Source: Kordiimonas laminariae
GTDB taxonomy: Bacteria > Pseudomonadota > Alphaproteobacteria > Sphingomonadales > Kordiimonadaceae
Length of the DNA stretch: 64,000 bases
Reading direction: 5' to 3'
Assembly (NCBI RefSeq): GCF_023008165.1
Contig: NZ_JAKQZA010000001.1
Span: 482,796 to 546,795, forward strand
Shown here: positions 48,450-56,584 of the stretch, piece by piece
Layout of the letters: each line of letters begins with the position of its first letter
How positions within the stretch are numbered: the stretch's first letter is position 1
Notes under the pieces: model-generated
What the model was told of the DNA's origin: nothing
Seen by the model: only the letters and a program-made list of their open reading frames with translations
Database searches by the model: none
Made by a program: the position numbers and the translations under genes

Positions 48450-48473
48450 CACGGATACGCATTCGTACCCGTG
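48450..48473 (+). repeat. Hairpin upstream of the yjhX-like gene
   Basis: CACGG-A-TACG pairs with CGTA-C-CCGTG around loop CATT, nine base pairs with one A-C mismatch, ending 32 bases before the yjhX-like start. No U run follows, so it looks like a leader structure rather than a terminator. Confidence 0.4.
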
Positions 48474-48505
48474 CCCTTTACTTATGGATCTCGGAGAATT
48501 CCCCA

Positions 48506-48763
48506 GTGAATATTTCCAAACACGAGCAACGTGCGCTTCATGCGCTCGCTCAGGGTGGTTTAATTTTAATCGAACGCGATAACGCCCGGAAAATTATCAA
48601 AGCAAACTGTGTAAACCGTGAAGGATGGTATCTCTCGGGCTTTACGCTTGAGCTTTTCAAAAAACTCAAAAAGCGCCGCTTTATCAAAAGCCAGAACAGC
48701 CGCCCCTACCGCATTACTTTGCAGGGACTTGAGGCTGTACGCGCCCAACTGGATAACAGGTGA
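48506..48763 (+). CDS. yjhX: YjhX family (UPF0386) protein, toxin-like
   Basis: 85 residues, GTG start with GGAG nine bases before. It resembles E. coli YjhX: MNISKHEQRALHALAQGG at the start, CVNREGWYLSGFTLELFKKL in the middle and a C-terminus ending RAQLDNR, identical to the E. coli end. YjhX is described as the toxin of a pair with the acetyltransferase-like YjhQ. No yjhQ-like gene is here; instead a 105-residue protein follows directly. Toxicity in this organism is inference. Confidence 0.82.
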   Translation: MNISKHEQRALHALAQGGLILIERDNARKIIKANCVNREGWYLSGFTLELFKKLKKRRFIKSQNSRPYRITLQGLEAVRAQLDNR

Positions 48764-48768
48764 GATTT

Positions 48769-49086
48769 ATGCCTGAACTTTTATGTACATATAAAGGTGG
48801 TGCCCACCACTATAAGCTGGTGGGCCGCAGTGCCCCTACAGCAACAGCTCAGGAAGATACAATCACAATCCTGAATGCACTTTCCGCGGGAGAGGCGCAG
48901 ATGCTGTTAGGGTTATTAACAGAAGAACTTCTTGCGGATTTTGGGGCAGCACATCTTGAGCTGTACACACCCCAGCGTGAACTTATTGAGCCAGCGCTGA
49001 CAGGGTGGGACTTTCTCTATGAAGCAGAAGGGCCGGACGGCTTGATGCGCGAACTATACGAATACCGGGGCATTGCCCCGGTATAG
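48769..49086 (+). CDS. Small protein of unknown function downstream of yjhX
   Basis: 105 residues from ATG at 48769 (MPELLCTYKGGAHHYKLVGR), with AGGTGAG five bases upstream; a GTG at 48760 is possible. It has no cysteine motifs beyond one Cys and a predicted mixed fold, ending YEYRGIAPV. No family recognised. The position immediately after yjhX would suit a partner or antitoxin, but that is speculation. Confidence 0.55.
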   Translation: MPELLCTYKGGAHHYKLVGRSAPTATAQEDTITILNALSAGEAQMLLGLLTEELLADFGAAHLELYTPQRELIEPALTGWDFLYEAEGPDGLMRELYEYRGIAPV

Positions 49087-49096
49087 GCTATTATGT

Positions 49097-49492
49097 TCAG
49101 AATACCTCCACGAGTTTGAAGGTGATACAATCTAGGAGCATATCAGGTTCATAAGCACCTGTTCTGGTGAAATATTCTATATGAACATCTCTCCAGAATT
49201 TCAGGCTCAGGTCTCCCTCACCTTCTCGGGCTGCATGCGCGGCTGTTACATCGGTAAATTTCACACGTTCGACCGCTGTGGTTTCAATCACACAGGCGCG
49301 GTCTCCTTTGCCGTTCAGAACAACCTGACGCTTACCAACCTTGAAAACTTCTTCGCTGTCTGCCTCATCGCATGTCGCTGTTTTCTTACCCTCAAGCACA
49401 AGGGCAAGAAGTTCATCGGCCAACTCTGGAGAATCGCCAAAAGCAAACTCCATCATTCCCAACGGCGATTCGGCAGCAGGGATAAAAGTCAT
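49097..49492 (-). CDS. ASCH-domain protein
   Basis: 131 residues with an ASCH (PUA-like) pattern: AFGDSPELADELLALVLEGKKTAT split over residues 17-40, KVGKRQVVLNGKGDRACVIET and HIEYFTRTG. Family members are RNA-binding or nucleoside-modifying proteins. Its ATG overlaps the purK stop by four bases (ATGA), making it the third gene of a purE-purK-ASCH run. What it does there is unknown. Confidence 0.8.
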   Translation of the reverse strand: MTFIPAAESPLGMMEFAFGDSPELADELLALVLEGKKTATCDEADSEEVFKVGKRQVVLNGKGDRACVIETTAVERVKFTDVTAAHAAREGEGDLSLKFWRDVHIEYFTRTGAYEPDMLLDCITFKLVEVF

Positions 49493-50562
49493 TCACTATC
49501 AACCCAAGTAACATGGCCCATTTTACGACCTTCGCGGGGTTCTTGCTTACCGTAGTGGTGATAGCTGGCTTTTGGATCATCCAGATATTTCTCATGCTCA
49601 AGAATATCCTTACCAAGAAGGTTTTTCATAAGCACCTTGCCGCGTGCTGCTGTTTGACCAAGCGGTAAATCACAAATAGCACGAACATGCTGTTCGAACT
49701 GGCTGGTCTCCGCTCCTTCAATAGTCCAGTGACCAGAGTTATGAACACGTGGTGCAATCTCATTCACCACGATCTCACCACTATCATCGTTTACAAACAT
49801 CTCCACAGCCATCACCCCCACATAATCAAGGGCATTTGCAACTTTAGTGGCCATTACTTTGGCAGTCGCTTCAAGGCGCTCTGATACGTTCGCGGGGATT
49901 GTGGTAGTATCAAGAATATGATTGGTATGAACGTTTTCGCCCACAGGGAAAGCCGCTACATCGCCTGAAACAGACCGAGCAACAATCACGCTTACTTCCC
50001 GGTCAAACTGCACAAAGCCTTCAAGGATAGCGGGAGTACCCTTGGTAACCGCCAAGACATCATCAAAATCCAGTTTGGATTTCACCATTGCCTGACCTTT
50101 ACCGTCATACCCAAAACGCCTAGTTTTAGCGACAGCCGGGTGGCCTATTTTCTTATAGGCGGCAAGCAGTTCTTCTTCTGTTTCAAATGCCATAAAAGGC
50201 GCGGTTTGCACACCAGCATCATTGAGAAATTCTTTTTCTGTCAAACGGTCCTGCGTAAGCGAAAGCGCCTGTACCCCCGGGCGAAGCGGTTTGATCTTCG
50301 CTACAAACTCTGCGGTTTCAGCAGGAATGTTTTCAAACTCATAGGTGATGACATCAACGCTTTCGGCAAAAGCCTTAAGCGCATCCTGATCCGTATAATC
50401 AGCAACTGTATGAGTATAAGCCACATGGAATGCCGGACTGTTTTCTTCCGGGCAAAATATATGGCATTTATACCCTAAATTAGCAGCGGCTAGAGCGATC
50501 ATACGGCCTAGTTGGCCGCCCCCTAAAATCCCTATGGTGCCGCCTGGCTGTATCTTCGTCAT
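49489..50562 (-). CDS. purK: N5-carboxyaminoimidazole ribonucleotide synthase
   Basis: ATP-grasp enzyme that carboxylates AIR in purine synthesis, 357 residues. N-terminal GILGGGQLGRMIALAAANLG, VITYEFENIPAET near residue 80, and ATP-grasp loops near residues 130-200 (KTRRFGYDGKGQAMVK) and EIAPRVHNSGHWTIEGAETS near 275. It starts twelve bases after purE. Confidence 0.97.
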   Translation of the reverse strand: MTKIQPGGTIGILGGGQLGRMIALAAANLGYKCHIFCPEENSPAFHVAYTHTVADYTDQDALKAFAESVDVITYEFENIPAETAEFVAKIKPLRPGVQALSLTQDRLTEKEFLNDAGVQTAPFMAFETEEELLAAYKKIGHPAVAKTRRFGYDGKGQAMVKSKLDFDDVLAVTKGTPAILEGFVQFDREVSVIVARSVSGDVAAFPVGENVHTNHILDTTTIPANVSERLEATAKVMATKVANALDYVGVMAVEMFVNDDSGEIVVNEIAPRVHNSGHWTIEGAETSQFEQHVRAICDLPLGQTAARGKVLMKNLLGKDILEHEKYLDDPKASYHHYGKQEPREGRKMGHVTWVDSE

Positions 50563-50574
50563 TTTTAAAGCTCT

Positions 50575-51072
50575 TTATTCGCTATCAACTGGCTCTAAAG
50601 CAACGCTTTCGGTTTGCGCTTCGCGCCAAGCATCCAGTTTAGCTGCTACCTCATCATCCATCAGCGCCATAACGCTTGCAGCCAGAAGGCCTGCGTTCTT
50701 GGCCCCGGCTTTACCGATCGCCAGCGTTCCAACAGGAACACCGCCCGGCATCTGCACGATAGAGAGAAGGCTATCTTTCCCGGAAAGCATGCTTGACTGC
50801 ACTGGCACACCAAAAACCGGAAGTGGTGTCATGGCAGCAGCCATGCCCGGTAAGTGTGCTGCACCGCCTGCGCCCGCGATAATGCATTTCAAGCCTCTAT
50901 CACGGGCTGACTTTGCATAATCGTAAAGACGATCCGGCGTACGGTGTGCAGAAACGATTTTACTTTCAAAGGGAATTCCCAATTCGGCAAGAATATCTGC
51001 CGCGTGTTTCATGGTAGGCCAGTCTGACTGGCTGCCCATAATAATACCCACTAGTGGTGTAGTGTCGCTCAT
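50575..51072 (-). CDS. purE: N5-carboxyaminoimidazole ribonucleotide mutase
   Basis: Class I PurE, moves the carboxylate to give CAIR. 165 residues from the ATG at 51072 ([20 protein letters not shown]). The active-site His is in [14 protein letters not shown] near residue 50, and [16 protein letters not shown] and [10 protein letters not shown] are present. Start choice: the frame extends to 51117 but the canonical N-terminus is here. Confidence 0.96.
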   Translation of the reverse strand: MSDTTPLVGIIMGSQSDWPTMKHAADILAELGIPFESKIVSAHRTPDRLYDYAKSARDRGLKCIIAGAGGAAHLPGMAAAMTPLPVFGVPVQSSMLSGKDSLLSIVQMPGGVPVGTLAIGKAGAKNAGLLAASVMALMDDEVAAKLDAWREAQTESVALEPVDSE

Positions 51073-51276
51073 GGATTGGCCCATTTTATGATCCGCGAAC
51101 CTGATTAGAAGCCCCAAGCGCCTCTAACCGATGGAGCGCGCATTATAGAAACCGTTTCTCCGAATGCAAGCATGCTGGCAATTTCATTTTGTTCACAAGT
51201 TTCACTAAGGGATTCACATTCAGGATTTTTTAAGGTATGTCTTATAGTTAAGGGTCTAAGAAGTAGGCGTATTCAG

Positions 51277-52017
51277 ATGAAAATAACCAACACACCTGGC
51301 ATAATGAGAACAGGCCCAGCGCGGCCAACTCGCAAGGCGGATAGCGCCACCAGCACAGGCTCTGTTGCCAGACCCAGAGAAATCCACGATACGGTTCAAG
51401 TTCTAAGCATTCCCCCTGAGGAAATGACTGAACGCGTACAAAAAGCCATCCTTGGTTTGATGGAAGAAGTAGATAGCCTACGCCGGGAACTTGATAACAC
51501 CAACCGCCGTCTTCGTGAAATGGAAGACCTAGCCGATACAGATGCCCTTCTTCCAGTGCCAAATCGGCGTGCCTTTATCCGTGAACTTAATAGAATGATT
51601 TCCTTTGCAGAGCGGTACGGTACACCGTCTACGCTGATGTTCATTGATCTGAACGACATGAAGAAAATCAACGATAGCTACGGCCATGACGTGGGTGATA
51701 AAGCACTTTTCCATGTGGCGCGCCTGCTTTCTGAAAATATCCGGGGTACCGATGTAATTGGCCGTTTAGGTGGTGATGAATTTGGTATCCTGCTTGCCCA
51801 AGCAGATGAAACCATAGGCGCCCAAAAGGCACAGCAACTAGCAGGTATTCTCGATAAAAACCCAATGGACCATAACGGGATTAACATCCCCATGTCGCTG
51901 GCGTTTGGTACCTACACGTTTGGCTCAGGTGATCAACCAGATGATGCCATTAATAAGGCAGACCAAGCCATGTATGAAAACAAACGGGAACTTAAGGGCG
52001 AAGGAAACACGCGCTAA
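51277..52017 (+). CDS. Diguanylate cyclase, GGDEF domain
   Basis: 246 residues from ATG at 51277 (MKITNTPGIMRTGPARPTRK). An N-terminal segment of about 45 disordered residues leads to a coiled coil near residues 55-85 (KAILGLMEEVDSLRRELDN) and a GGDEF domain from about residue 90. The active motif is RLGGDEFGIL near 165 and an RGTD inhibitory (I-site) motif stands five residues before GGDEF, so both activity and product inhibition are likely. It has no membrane or sensor domain, so input must come from the N-terminal part or a partner. Confidence 0.88.
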   Translation: MKITNTPGIMRTGPARPTRKADSATSTGSVARPREIHDTVQVLSIPPEEMTERVQKAILGLMEEVDSLRRELDNTNRRLREMEDLADTDALLPVPNRRAFIRELNRMISFAERYGTPSTLMFIDLNDMKKINDSYGHDVGDKALFHVARLLSENIRGTDVIGRLGGDEFGILLAQADETIGAQKAQQLAGILDKNPMDHNGINIPMSLAFGTYTFGSGDQPDDAINKADQAMYENKRELKGEGNTR

Positions 52018-52031
52018 GTACGGCGATTCCC

Positions 52032-52235
52032 TCAGGCAATAATATCCGGCACCAGCATATTCTGAAATTTTTCAATCTCATCCTTTAATGCCAGTTTCCG
52101 CTTTTTCATACGCTGCAGTTGAAGTGCATCAAATGAACCAGCCACTCCCATAGCAGTAATAGCATCGTCTAAATCGCGGTGTTGCTCTATAACTTCGGTG
52201 AGATGTTCCCGAATGGCATCTTCGTCCAAATTCAT
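52032..52235 (-). CDS. DUF465 (YdcH-like) small coiled-coil protein
   Basis: 67 residues, mostly helical: EDAIREHLTEVIEQHRDLDD and a C-terminal MKKRKLALKDEIEKF. This is the DUF465 pattern of short coiled-coil proteins of unknown function. A second member lies at 53055-53222 on the other strand, on the far side of ubiX. Confidence 0.85.
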   Translation of the reverse strand: MNLDEDAIREHLTEVIEQHRDLDDAITAMGVAGSFDALQLQRMKKRKLALKDEIEKFQNMLVPDIIA

Positions 52236-52314
52236 TGAATAGCCCTGAAATTAGTACCCTGCTGTGGTTATACCACGAACTCGCAGACAAGAGAAGGCGA
52301 GGAATAACAAACAC

Positions 52315-52899
52315 CTAGCTCCAGCGGTTAATATCCATATGAATATCAAAGAGATCCAAAACTCTAGCCGTTGTAAAAGTAACCATTTCTTCAAGGCTTT
52401 TCGGTTTTGAATAAAATGCAGGCACCGGCGGCGCAATAATAGCGCCCATTTCAGAAAGCTTGGTCATCGTTCGTAGATGTCCGGTATGGAGTGGTGTTTC
52501 CCGCACCATCAGCACAAGCCTGCGCCGTTCTTTAAGCACCACGTCAGCTGCTCGGCTAACGAGGCTTGACGTGATCCCTGTTGCGATCTCACCCATTGTT
52601 TTAACGGAGCACGGCGCCACAATCATTCCTTCTGTCAGGAAAGAACCACTGGCAATCGCAGCACCAATATCCTTGGTGGGATAAAGCGTATGGGCCATTG
52701 CTTTCACATCAGCGGGGCTGATATCACTTTCTTCATGAAGGGTGCGTTCCGCCGCTTTCGACATAACAAGATGCGTTTCGATACCAGCTTTATTCAAAAG
52801 CTCCAGAGCTTTCACACCATAACACACACCGCTCGCGCCAGTGATAGCAACGATCATGCGTTTGTTACGAGTCTCTTTTTCCTGATGAGTCTCTGGCAT
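52315..52899 (-). CDS. ubiX: Flavin prenyltransferase UbiX
   Basis: Makes prenylated FMN, the cofactor of the decarboxylase UbiD in ubiquinone synthesis. I choose the ATG at 52899 (MPETHQEKETRNKRMIVAIT), with AAGGA upstream at long spacing; an internal ATG at 52857 would give a shorter form. FMN sites: ITGASGVCYGVKALELL, SKAAERTLHEE, APCSVKTMGEIATG and the C-terminal VRETPLHTGHLRTM. UbiD is not in the window. Confidence 0.92.
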   Translation of the reverse strand: MPETHQEKETRNKRMIVAITGASGVCYGVKALELLNKAGIETHLVMSKAAERTLHEESDISPADVKAMAHTLYPTKDIGAAIASGSFLTEGMIVAPCSVKTMGEIATGITSSLVSRAADVVLKERRRLVLMVRETPLHTGHLRTMTKLSEMGAIIAPPVPAFYSKPKSLEEMVTFTTARVLDLFDIHMDINRWS

Positions 52900-53054
52900 T
52901 TTTTGAAACAATCCTTCGCGGGTAAAAAAAGTGATCAAGCTAAGTGCCCGAAGATACAGGCTATCTTGAAGAAGGTAAATCTTTTACGTGACAAGTCGCA
53001 TTTCAGATGGTCGAATACTTCTCTTACATAAAAGCTTATAGAGGAGTGACAGGT

Positions 53055-53222
53055 ATGAGCCTAGAAACGCATGTAGAATCACTCAACCAGAAACATGCAG
53101 AGATTGAACTCTCTATCGAACGAGAAGAACATAGGCCCTCCCCAGACAGTATTCGTCTGATGAACCTCAAGCGAAAGAAACTGAAACTGAAAGAAGAGCT
53201 CACAAGGCTCACCAAACATTAA
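53055..53222 (+). CDS. Second DUF465 (YdcH-like) protein
   Basis: 55 residues from ATG at 53055 (MSLETHVESLNQKHAEIELS) after AGGAGTGACAGGT. The sequence is a single long helix with LNQKHAEIELSIEREEHRPS and KRKKLKLKEELTRL. Same DUF465 family as the protein at 52032-52235. It is followed by a strong terminator and shared with trcR on the other side. Confidence 0.85.
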   Translation: MSLETHVESLNQKHAEIELSIEREEHRPSPDSIRLMNLKRKKLKLKEELTRLTKH

Positions 53223-53238
53223 CAAGCTTTCAGCAAAA

Positions 53239-53274
53239 AGCGCGCGAACCAGATGGTTCCCGCGCTCTTTTTTT
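53239..53274. terminator. Bidirectional terminator between the DUF465 gene and trcR
   Basis: AGCGCG-C-GAACC pairs with GGTTC-C-CGCGCT around AGAT, followed by a T run; A run on the left serves the minus strand. Confidence 0.9.
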
Positions 53275-53292
53275 ATCTAAATCTCAAATCGC

Positions 53293-53913
53293 CTAAAACG
53301 TTGGATCTGTATCCAGTGCGTTTGGCTCTTCTACTTGTTCTTCAGCCATTGGTTCTGGAGCCGCTATTTCTTCACCGTCCGCCAGCATTTTCTCACGACG
53401 CGATGCAGCAGCCTGAACCGCTTCATCAAGCTCCTGCTGCTTACAAAGCCCCAAGCCTACCGGATCATGCGGGTGAATATTCGAAATATTCCAGTGACTG
53501 CGTGTGCGAATGCTTTGAATCGTAGGCTTTGTTGTTCCCACAAGTCGGCTGATCTGTAGATCAGTTAACTCAGGGTGGTGACGCACAAGCCATGCAATCG
53601 CATCTGGTTTATCCTGACGTTTGGAAAGCGGTGTGTAGCGTGGGCCCTTTGTACGCGGGAGCGCCTTCACATCGTCCTCTTCAATCTGAAGTGATGCTTT
53701 TGGATCTTCCTGACAGCGATTAATTTCGTCCCACGTAAGCTGACCGCTTACCGTTGGATCCTGTCCTACAATATTGATACCAACCGTACCATCGGCAATA
53801 CCTTGAATCTCAAGCTCGTGCAGATTGCAGAGATCCGCAATTTGCTTGAATGTCAGGGCCGTATTATCAACCAGCCACACCGCAGTGGCCATTGGCATTA
53901 AAGGTTGTGTCAT
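53293..53913 (-). CDS. trcR: Cell cycle transcriptional regulator TrcR (DUF1013)
   Basis: 206 residues: PMATAVWLVDNTALTFKQIAD at the start, PRTKGPRYTPLSKRQDKPDA in the middle and HPELTDLQISRLVGTTKPTI with a helix-turn-helix-like second half. The C-terminus is acidic. This matches the alphaproteobacterial DUF1013 family, named TrcR. It is a DNA/RNA polymerase-associated regulator in known members; the details here are inference. Confidence 0.85.
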   Translation of the reverse strand: MTQPLMPMATAVWLVDNTALTFKQIADLCNLHELEIQGIADGTVGINIVGQDPTVSGQLTWDEINRCQEDPKASLQIEEDDVKALPRTKGPRYTPLSKRQDKPDAIAWLVRHHPELTDLQISRLVGTTKPTIQSIRTRSHWNISNIHPHDPVGLGLCKQQELDEAVQAAASRREKMLADGEEIAAPEPMAEEQVEEPNALDTDPTF

Positions 53914-54123
53914 CCCAATTTCCTAACTGTTAAACAGATATCTCCCGTGCACAGACTAGCCCCCGCCAGCCTGCCCCCTGAAGTTTTCAATTGTAATGAA
54001 AAGGGGGTGGAGAAAATCCTCCTGAATCATTCTTAACAGGTAACAGGCTTACTGTCACCGCGAAATGGTGGTTTCTGATTTAAATCATACAAAAACTGCA
54101 TCAAGGGAGCTTTATCCCGCTCA

Positions 54124-55104
54124 TTACTCTGCAACTTCTAGAATGATTTTCCCTTTATGCGTGCTCGCTTCCATCAAAGCATGCGCTTTATCAGCATCCT
54201 TTAGAGGGAACACACTATCAATAACAGGCGTTGACTGCCCTTTTTCAAGCAGTGGCCAAACCTGTGTTTTTAGAGCATTTGCAATATCACCCTTAAAACC
54301 ATTATCTCTTGGTCGAAGCGTGGAGCCCGTAAGTGTTAACCTTTTCAGCATTACAGGCATCATATTCACTTCCACCTGCGGTCCCGTTAGGAATGCAATG
54401 GAAACATGCCTGCCATCAGGCGCGAGGCACATAATATTTTTGCCAATATACTCTCCGCCAACCATATCCAGCACGACGTTCACACCGCCACCGGTGAAAG
54501 AAAGCACTTCTTCTACAAAATCTTGCTCTCGGTAGTTGATGCATTTATCGGCACCAAGTTTTTCACAGAAAGCAACTTTCTCTTCGCTACCTGCTGTGGT
54601 GATAACAGTTGCTCCAAAAGCTTTAGCAAGTTGAATAGCTGTGGCACCAATTCCTGATGATCCACCATGTATGAGTATGGTTTCACCTGCCCGCAGCCCC
54701 GCGCGGTCAAACACATTTGACCATACGGTAAAATAGTTTTCCGGAATAGCTGCCGCTTCCATAAAACTGAAGCCTTCCGGCACAGGAAGAAGGGTTTCTA
54801 TGGGAGAAACACAATATTCCGCATAACCACCACCCGGCACGAGCGCACATACCGAATCGCCTACAGCAAACCCTTTTACCTCTTCGCCGAGCGCTTCAAT
54901 AATGCCTGCCACCTCTAGGCCCGGAATGTCTGTTACACCCGGTGGTGGGGGGTATAAGCCTTTTCGCTGCACACAATCCGGCCTGTTTACACCAGCTGCT
55001 TTTACCTTAATCAACACCTCACCTGCTTTGGGTGCAGGGATATCTCGTTCGCAGGGCACCAAAACTTCAGGCCCCCCGGGCTTACTAATTTCTATTGCTT
55101 GCAT
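54124..55104 (-). CDS. NAD(P)H quinone oxidoreductase, zinc-independent MDR family
   Basis: 326 residues from ATG at 55104 (MQAIEISKPGGPEVLVPCER), with GGGAGG six bases upstream; a longer frame is not needed. Medium-chain dehydrogenase fold with GVNRPDCVQRKGLYPPPPG (no structural zinc motif), NADPH-binding HGGSSGIGATAIQLAKAFGA near residue 142 and CINYREQDFVEEV. The YPPPPG wording resembles the PIG3/QOR branch. Confidence 0.9.
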   Translation of the reverse strand: MQAIEISKPGGPEVLVPCERDIPAPKAGEVLIKVKAAGVNRPDCVQRKGLYPPPPGVTDIPGLEVAGIIEALGEEVKGFAVGDSVCALVPGGGYAEYCVSPIETLLPVPEGFSFMEAAAIPENYFTVWSNVFDRAGLRAGETILIHGGSSGIGATAIQLAKAFGATVITTAGSEEKVAFCEKLGADKCINYREQDFVEEVLSFTGGGVNVVLDMVGGEYIGKNIMCLAPDGRHVSIAFLTGPQVEVNMMPVMLKRLTLTGSTLRPRDNGFKGDIANALKTQVWPLLEKGQSTPVIDSVFPLKDADKAHALMEASTHKGKIILEVAE

Positions 55105-55177
55105 ACATCCTCCCAATAACCCGTATAATGTGGGCAATTTTGATACATGTACAAGTTTTTATACGAGAGACCCCGTG

Positions 55178-55372
55178 ATGGACTTTGATGATTTACCACT
55201 GAAGAAAGATACGCCAACTGCTGCTCTTGAGAAAGAAGACCTATCTGAAGCAAGCGTTGATCAGCTTGAAGAACGCATTACCGTTTTAAAAACAGAGATT
55301 ACGCGTACAGAAGAGGAAATAAAGGCCAAAAAAGCGAGCCGCGCGACGGCAGACGCCTTCTTCAAATCATAA
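55178..55372 (+). CDS. DUF1192 small protein
   Basis: 64 residues: MDFDDLPLKKDTPTAALEKE then a short coiled coil, ASVDQLEERITVLKTEITRT, ending FFKS. Matches the DUF1192 family, small alphaproteobacterial proteins of unknown function. It diverges from the quinone oxidoreductase gene. Confidence 0.85.
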   Translation: MDFDDLPLKKDTPTAALEKEDLSEASVDQLEERITVLKTEITRTEEEIKAKKASRATADAFFKS

Positions 55373-55375
55373 ACG

Positions 55376-55424
55376 AAAAAAGGCGGGAACGGACCATATC
55401 GGGGGAGGATTGGTCGGTTCCCGC
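55376..55424 (-). terminator. Terminator of hsp20
   Basis: GCGGGAAC-G-GACCA pairs with TGGTC-G-GTTCCCGC around a fourteen-base loop, and on the minus strand the stem is followed by a T run. It lies about 65 bases after the hsp20 stop. Confidence 0.75.
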
Positions 55425-55489
55425 TGAAGTTTCACGACTGCGAGGATCGTGGAATAGGGAGAAATCGCAACTTAAAGGGAAATCTGGGC

Positions 55490-55948
55490 TTAGATATCCG
55501 AGGACTCAAGCGTTTTCACGCGTGGCTCACTTGATCTGATTTCGATATTACGCGGTTTTTTATGCTCAGGGATCACTCGTTTAAGATCAATCTGCAGCAG
55601 TCCATTTTCAAAGTGGGCATCCCCAACCTTAATGGTTTCTGCGAGCTCAAATCGGCGTTCAAAAGCGCGCTTTGCTATACCGCGATGCAAATATTTGCGG
55701 TCTGCGGTATCTTCTTTAGCCGCACCGGAAATCAATAATGTGCCTTCCTGGATAACTACATTCAGTTCATCAGGGGCAAAACCGGCCACAGCCATAGTAA
55801 TCTGGTAATCGTCCTCATCCAGCTTTTCGATATTATACGGCGGATAAGCAGCACTGCTTTCGCTGGATAAAGCTGAATCTACAAGACGGGATAAATGGTC
55901 AAATCCAATGCTGGAACGCATTAATGGAGAAAGGTCAAAATTACGCAT
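55490..55948 (-). CDS. Small heat shock protein Hsp20/IbpA family
   Basis: ATP-independent holdase chaperone, 152 residues from ATG at 55948 (MRNFDLSPLMRSSIGFDHLS), with AGGAGGA upstream. An alpha-crystallin domain follows: YPPYNIEKLDEDDYQITMAV, GTLLISGAAKEDTADRKYLH, GIAKRAFERRFELAETIKV and a C-terminal IEIRSSEPR. It carries an unusual leader, described in its own entry. Confidence 0.92.
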   Translation of the reverse strand: MRNFDLSPLMRSSIGFDHLSRLVDSALSSESSAAYPPYNIEKLDEDDYQITMAVAGFAPDELNVVIQEGTLLISGAAKEDTADRKYLHRGIAKRAFERRFELAETIKVGDAHFENGLLQIDLKRVIPEHKKPRNIEIRSSEPRVKTLESSDI

Positions 55949-56045
55949 GTCTAGTCCTCCTATATGAAGCGACAAGTTGGTTAACGCCCACCATCATGGT
56001 CAGGCCTTTAAAACTATCCAGCCCCGCTATACGGCGACCGGTAAA
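55949..56045 (-). promoter_or_regulatory. ROSE-like RNA thermometer in the hsp20 leader
   Basis: The 5' leader is about 95 bases and folds into three hairpins. The last one (55951-55976, minus strand) pairs CTTGTCGCTTC with the ribosome site GGAGGACTAG around loop ATATA. The UCGCU element pairs to AGGAG with a bulged G, the hallmark of ROSE elements (UYGCU opposite AGGA). Heating should open it and expose the ribosome site. The base pairing is read by hand; the temperature response is inferred. Confidence 0.7.
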
Positions 56046-56049
56046 CTTC

Positions 56050-56078
56050 ATGTAGGTATGCGATTTTGAGCTTACAAG
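56050..56078 (-). promoter_or_regulatory. Candidate heat-shock (RpoH) promoter of hsp20
   Basis: On the minus strand CTTG (56078-56075) is followed after 18 bases by CCTACAT (56056-56050). This is close to the alphaproteobacterial sigma-32 pattern CTTG-N17/18-CYTATNT, with one mismatch. Transcription would start a few bases downstream, giving the leader described at 55949-56045. Confidence 0.55.
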
Positions 56079-56104
56079 GGATAAAGGTTAAAAAACTTTA
56101 GAAA

Positions 56105-56139
56105 TAAAAAAAGGCACCGAGAAACTCGGTACCTTTTTT
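56105..56139. terminator. Terminator of rpmE
   Basis: AAAAAAGG-C-ACCGAG pairs with CTCGGT-A-CCTTTTTT around AAA. In the minus direction it follows the rpmE stop by about 22 bases. Confidence 0.9.
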
Positions 56140-56161
56140 AAGAAAACTTTGGGCAGTGCAC

Positions 56162-56389
56162 TTATTTCTTGAGAGAAAGACCACCGGCAAAACGTTTCTT
56201 GAAGCGAGCCACTTGGCCACCTTCCATAACGTTACGCACGCCGCCTGTCCACGCTGGGTGAGACTTCGGGTCGATTTCAAGGTTCATAGTGTCACCTTCC
56301 GAGCCCCATGTAGAACGAGTCTCAAAAGTTGTCCCATCAGTCATTACCACTTTGATAGTGTGGTAGTCGGGATGAATATCTTGTTTCAT
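56162..56389 (-). CDS. rpmE: 50S ribosomal protein L31
   Basis: 75 residues: [30 protein letters not shown] and SHPAWTGG. There are no cysteines, so this is the zinc-free form. It diverges from the ABC exporter gene. Confidence 0.96.
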   Translation of the reverse strand: MKQDIHPDYHTIKVVMTDGTTFETRSTWGSEGDTMNLEIDPKSHPAWTGGVRNVMEGGQVARFKKRFAGGLSLKK

Positions 56390-56584
56390 TGGTCAAATCT
56401 CCAAAACAGGCCGTCCGTATAAGAGAAACTCTGACATAATGCAAGGGCTATGATGCGCTTTTCCGCATGGCCTGCGCTTTTTTCGCAATTTATTTACAAT
56501 TCCGATCATGTTTATTCAAAAACATTCGTTGGAATTAGGCCCTTAGCCCCCTATATCTGGCACTCTAGGAGCAAGGAAACATTT

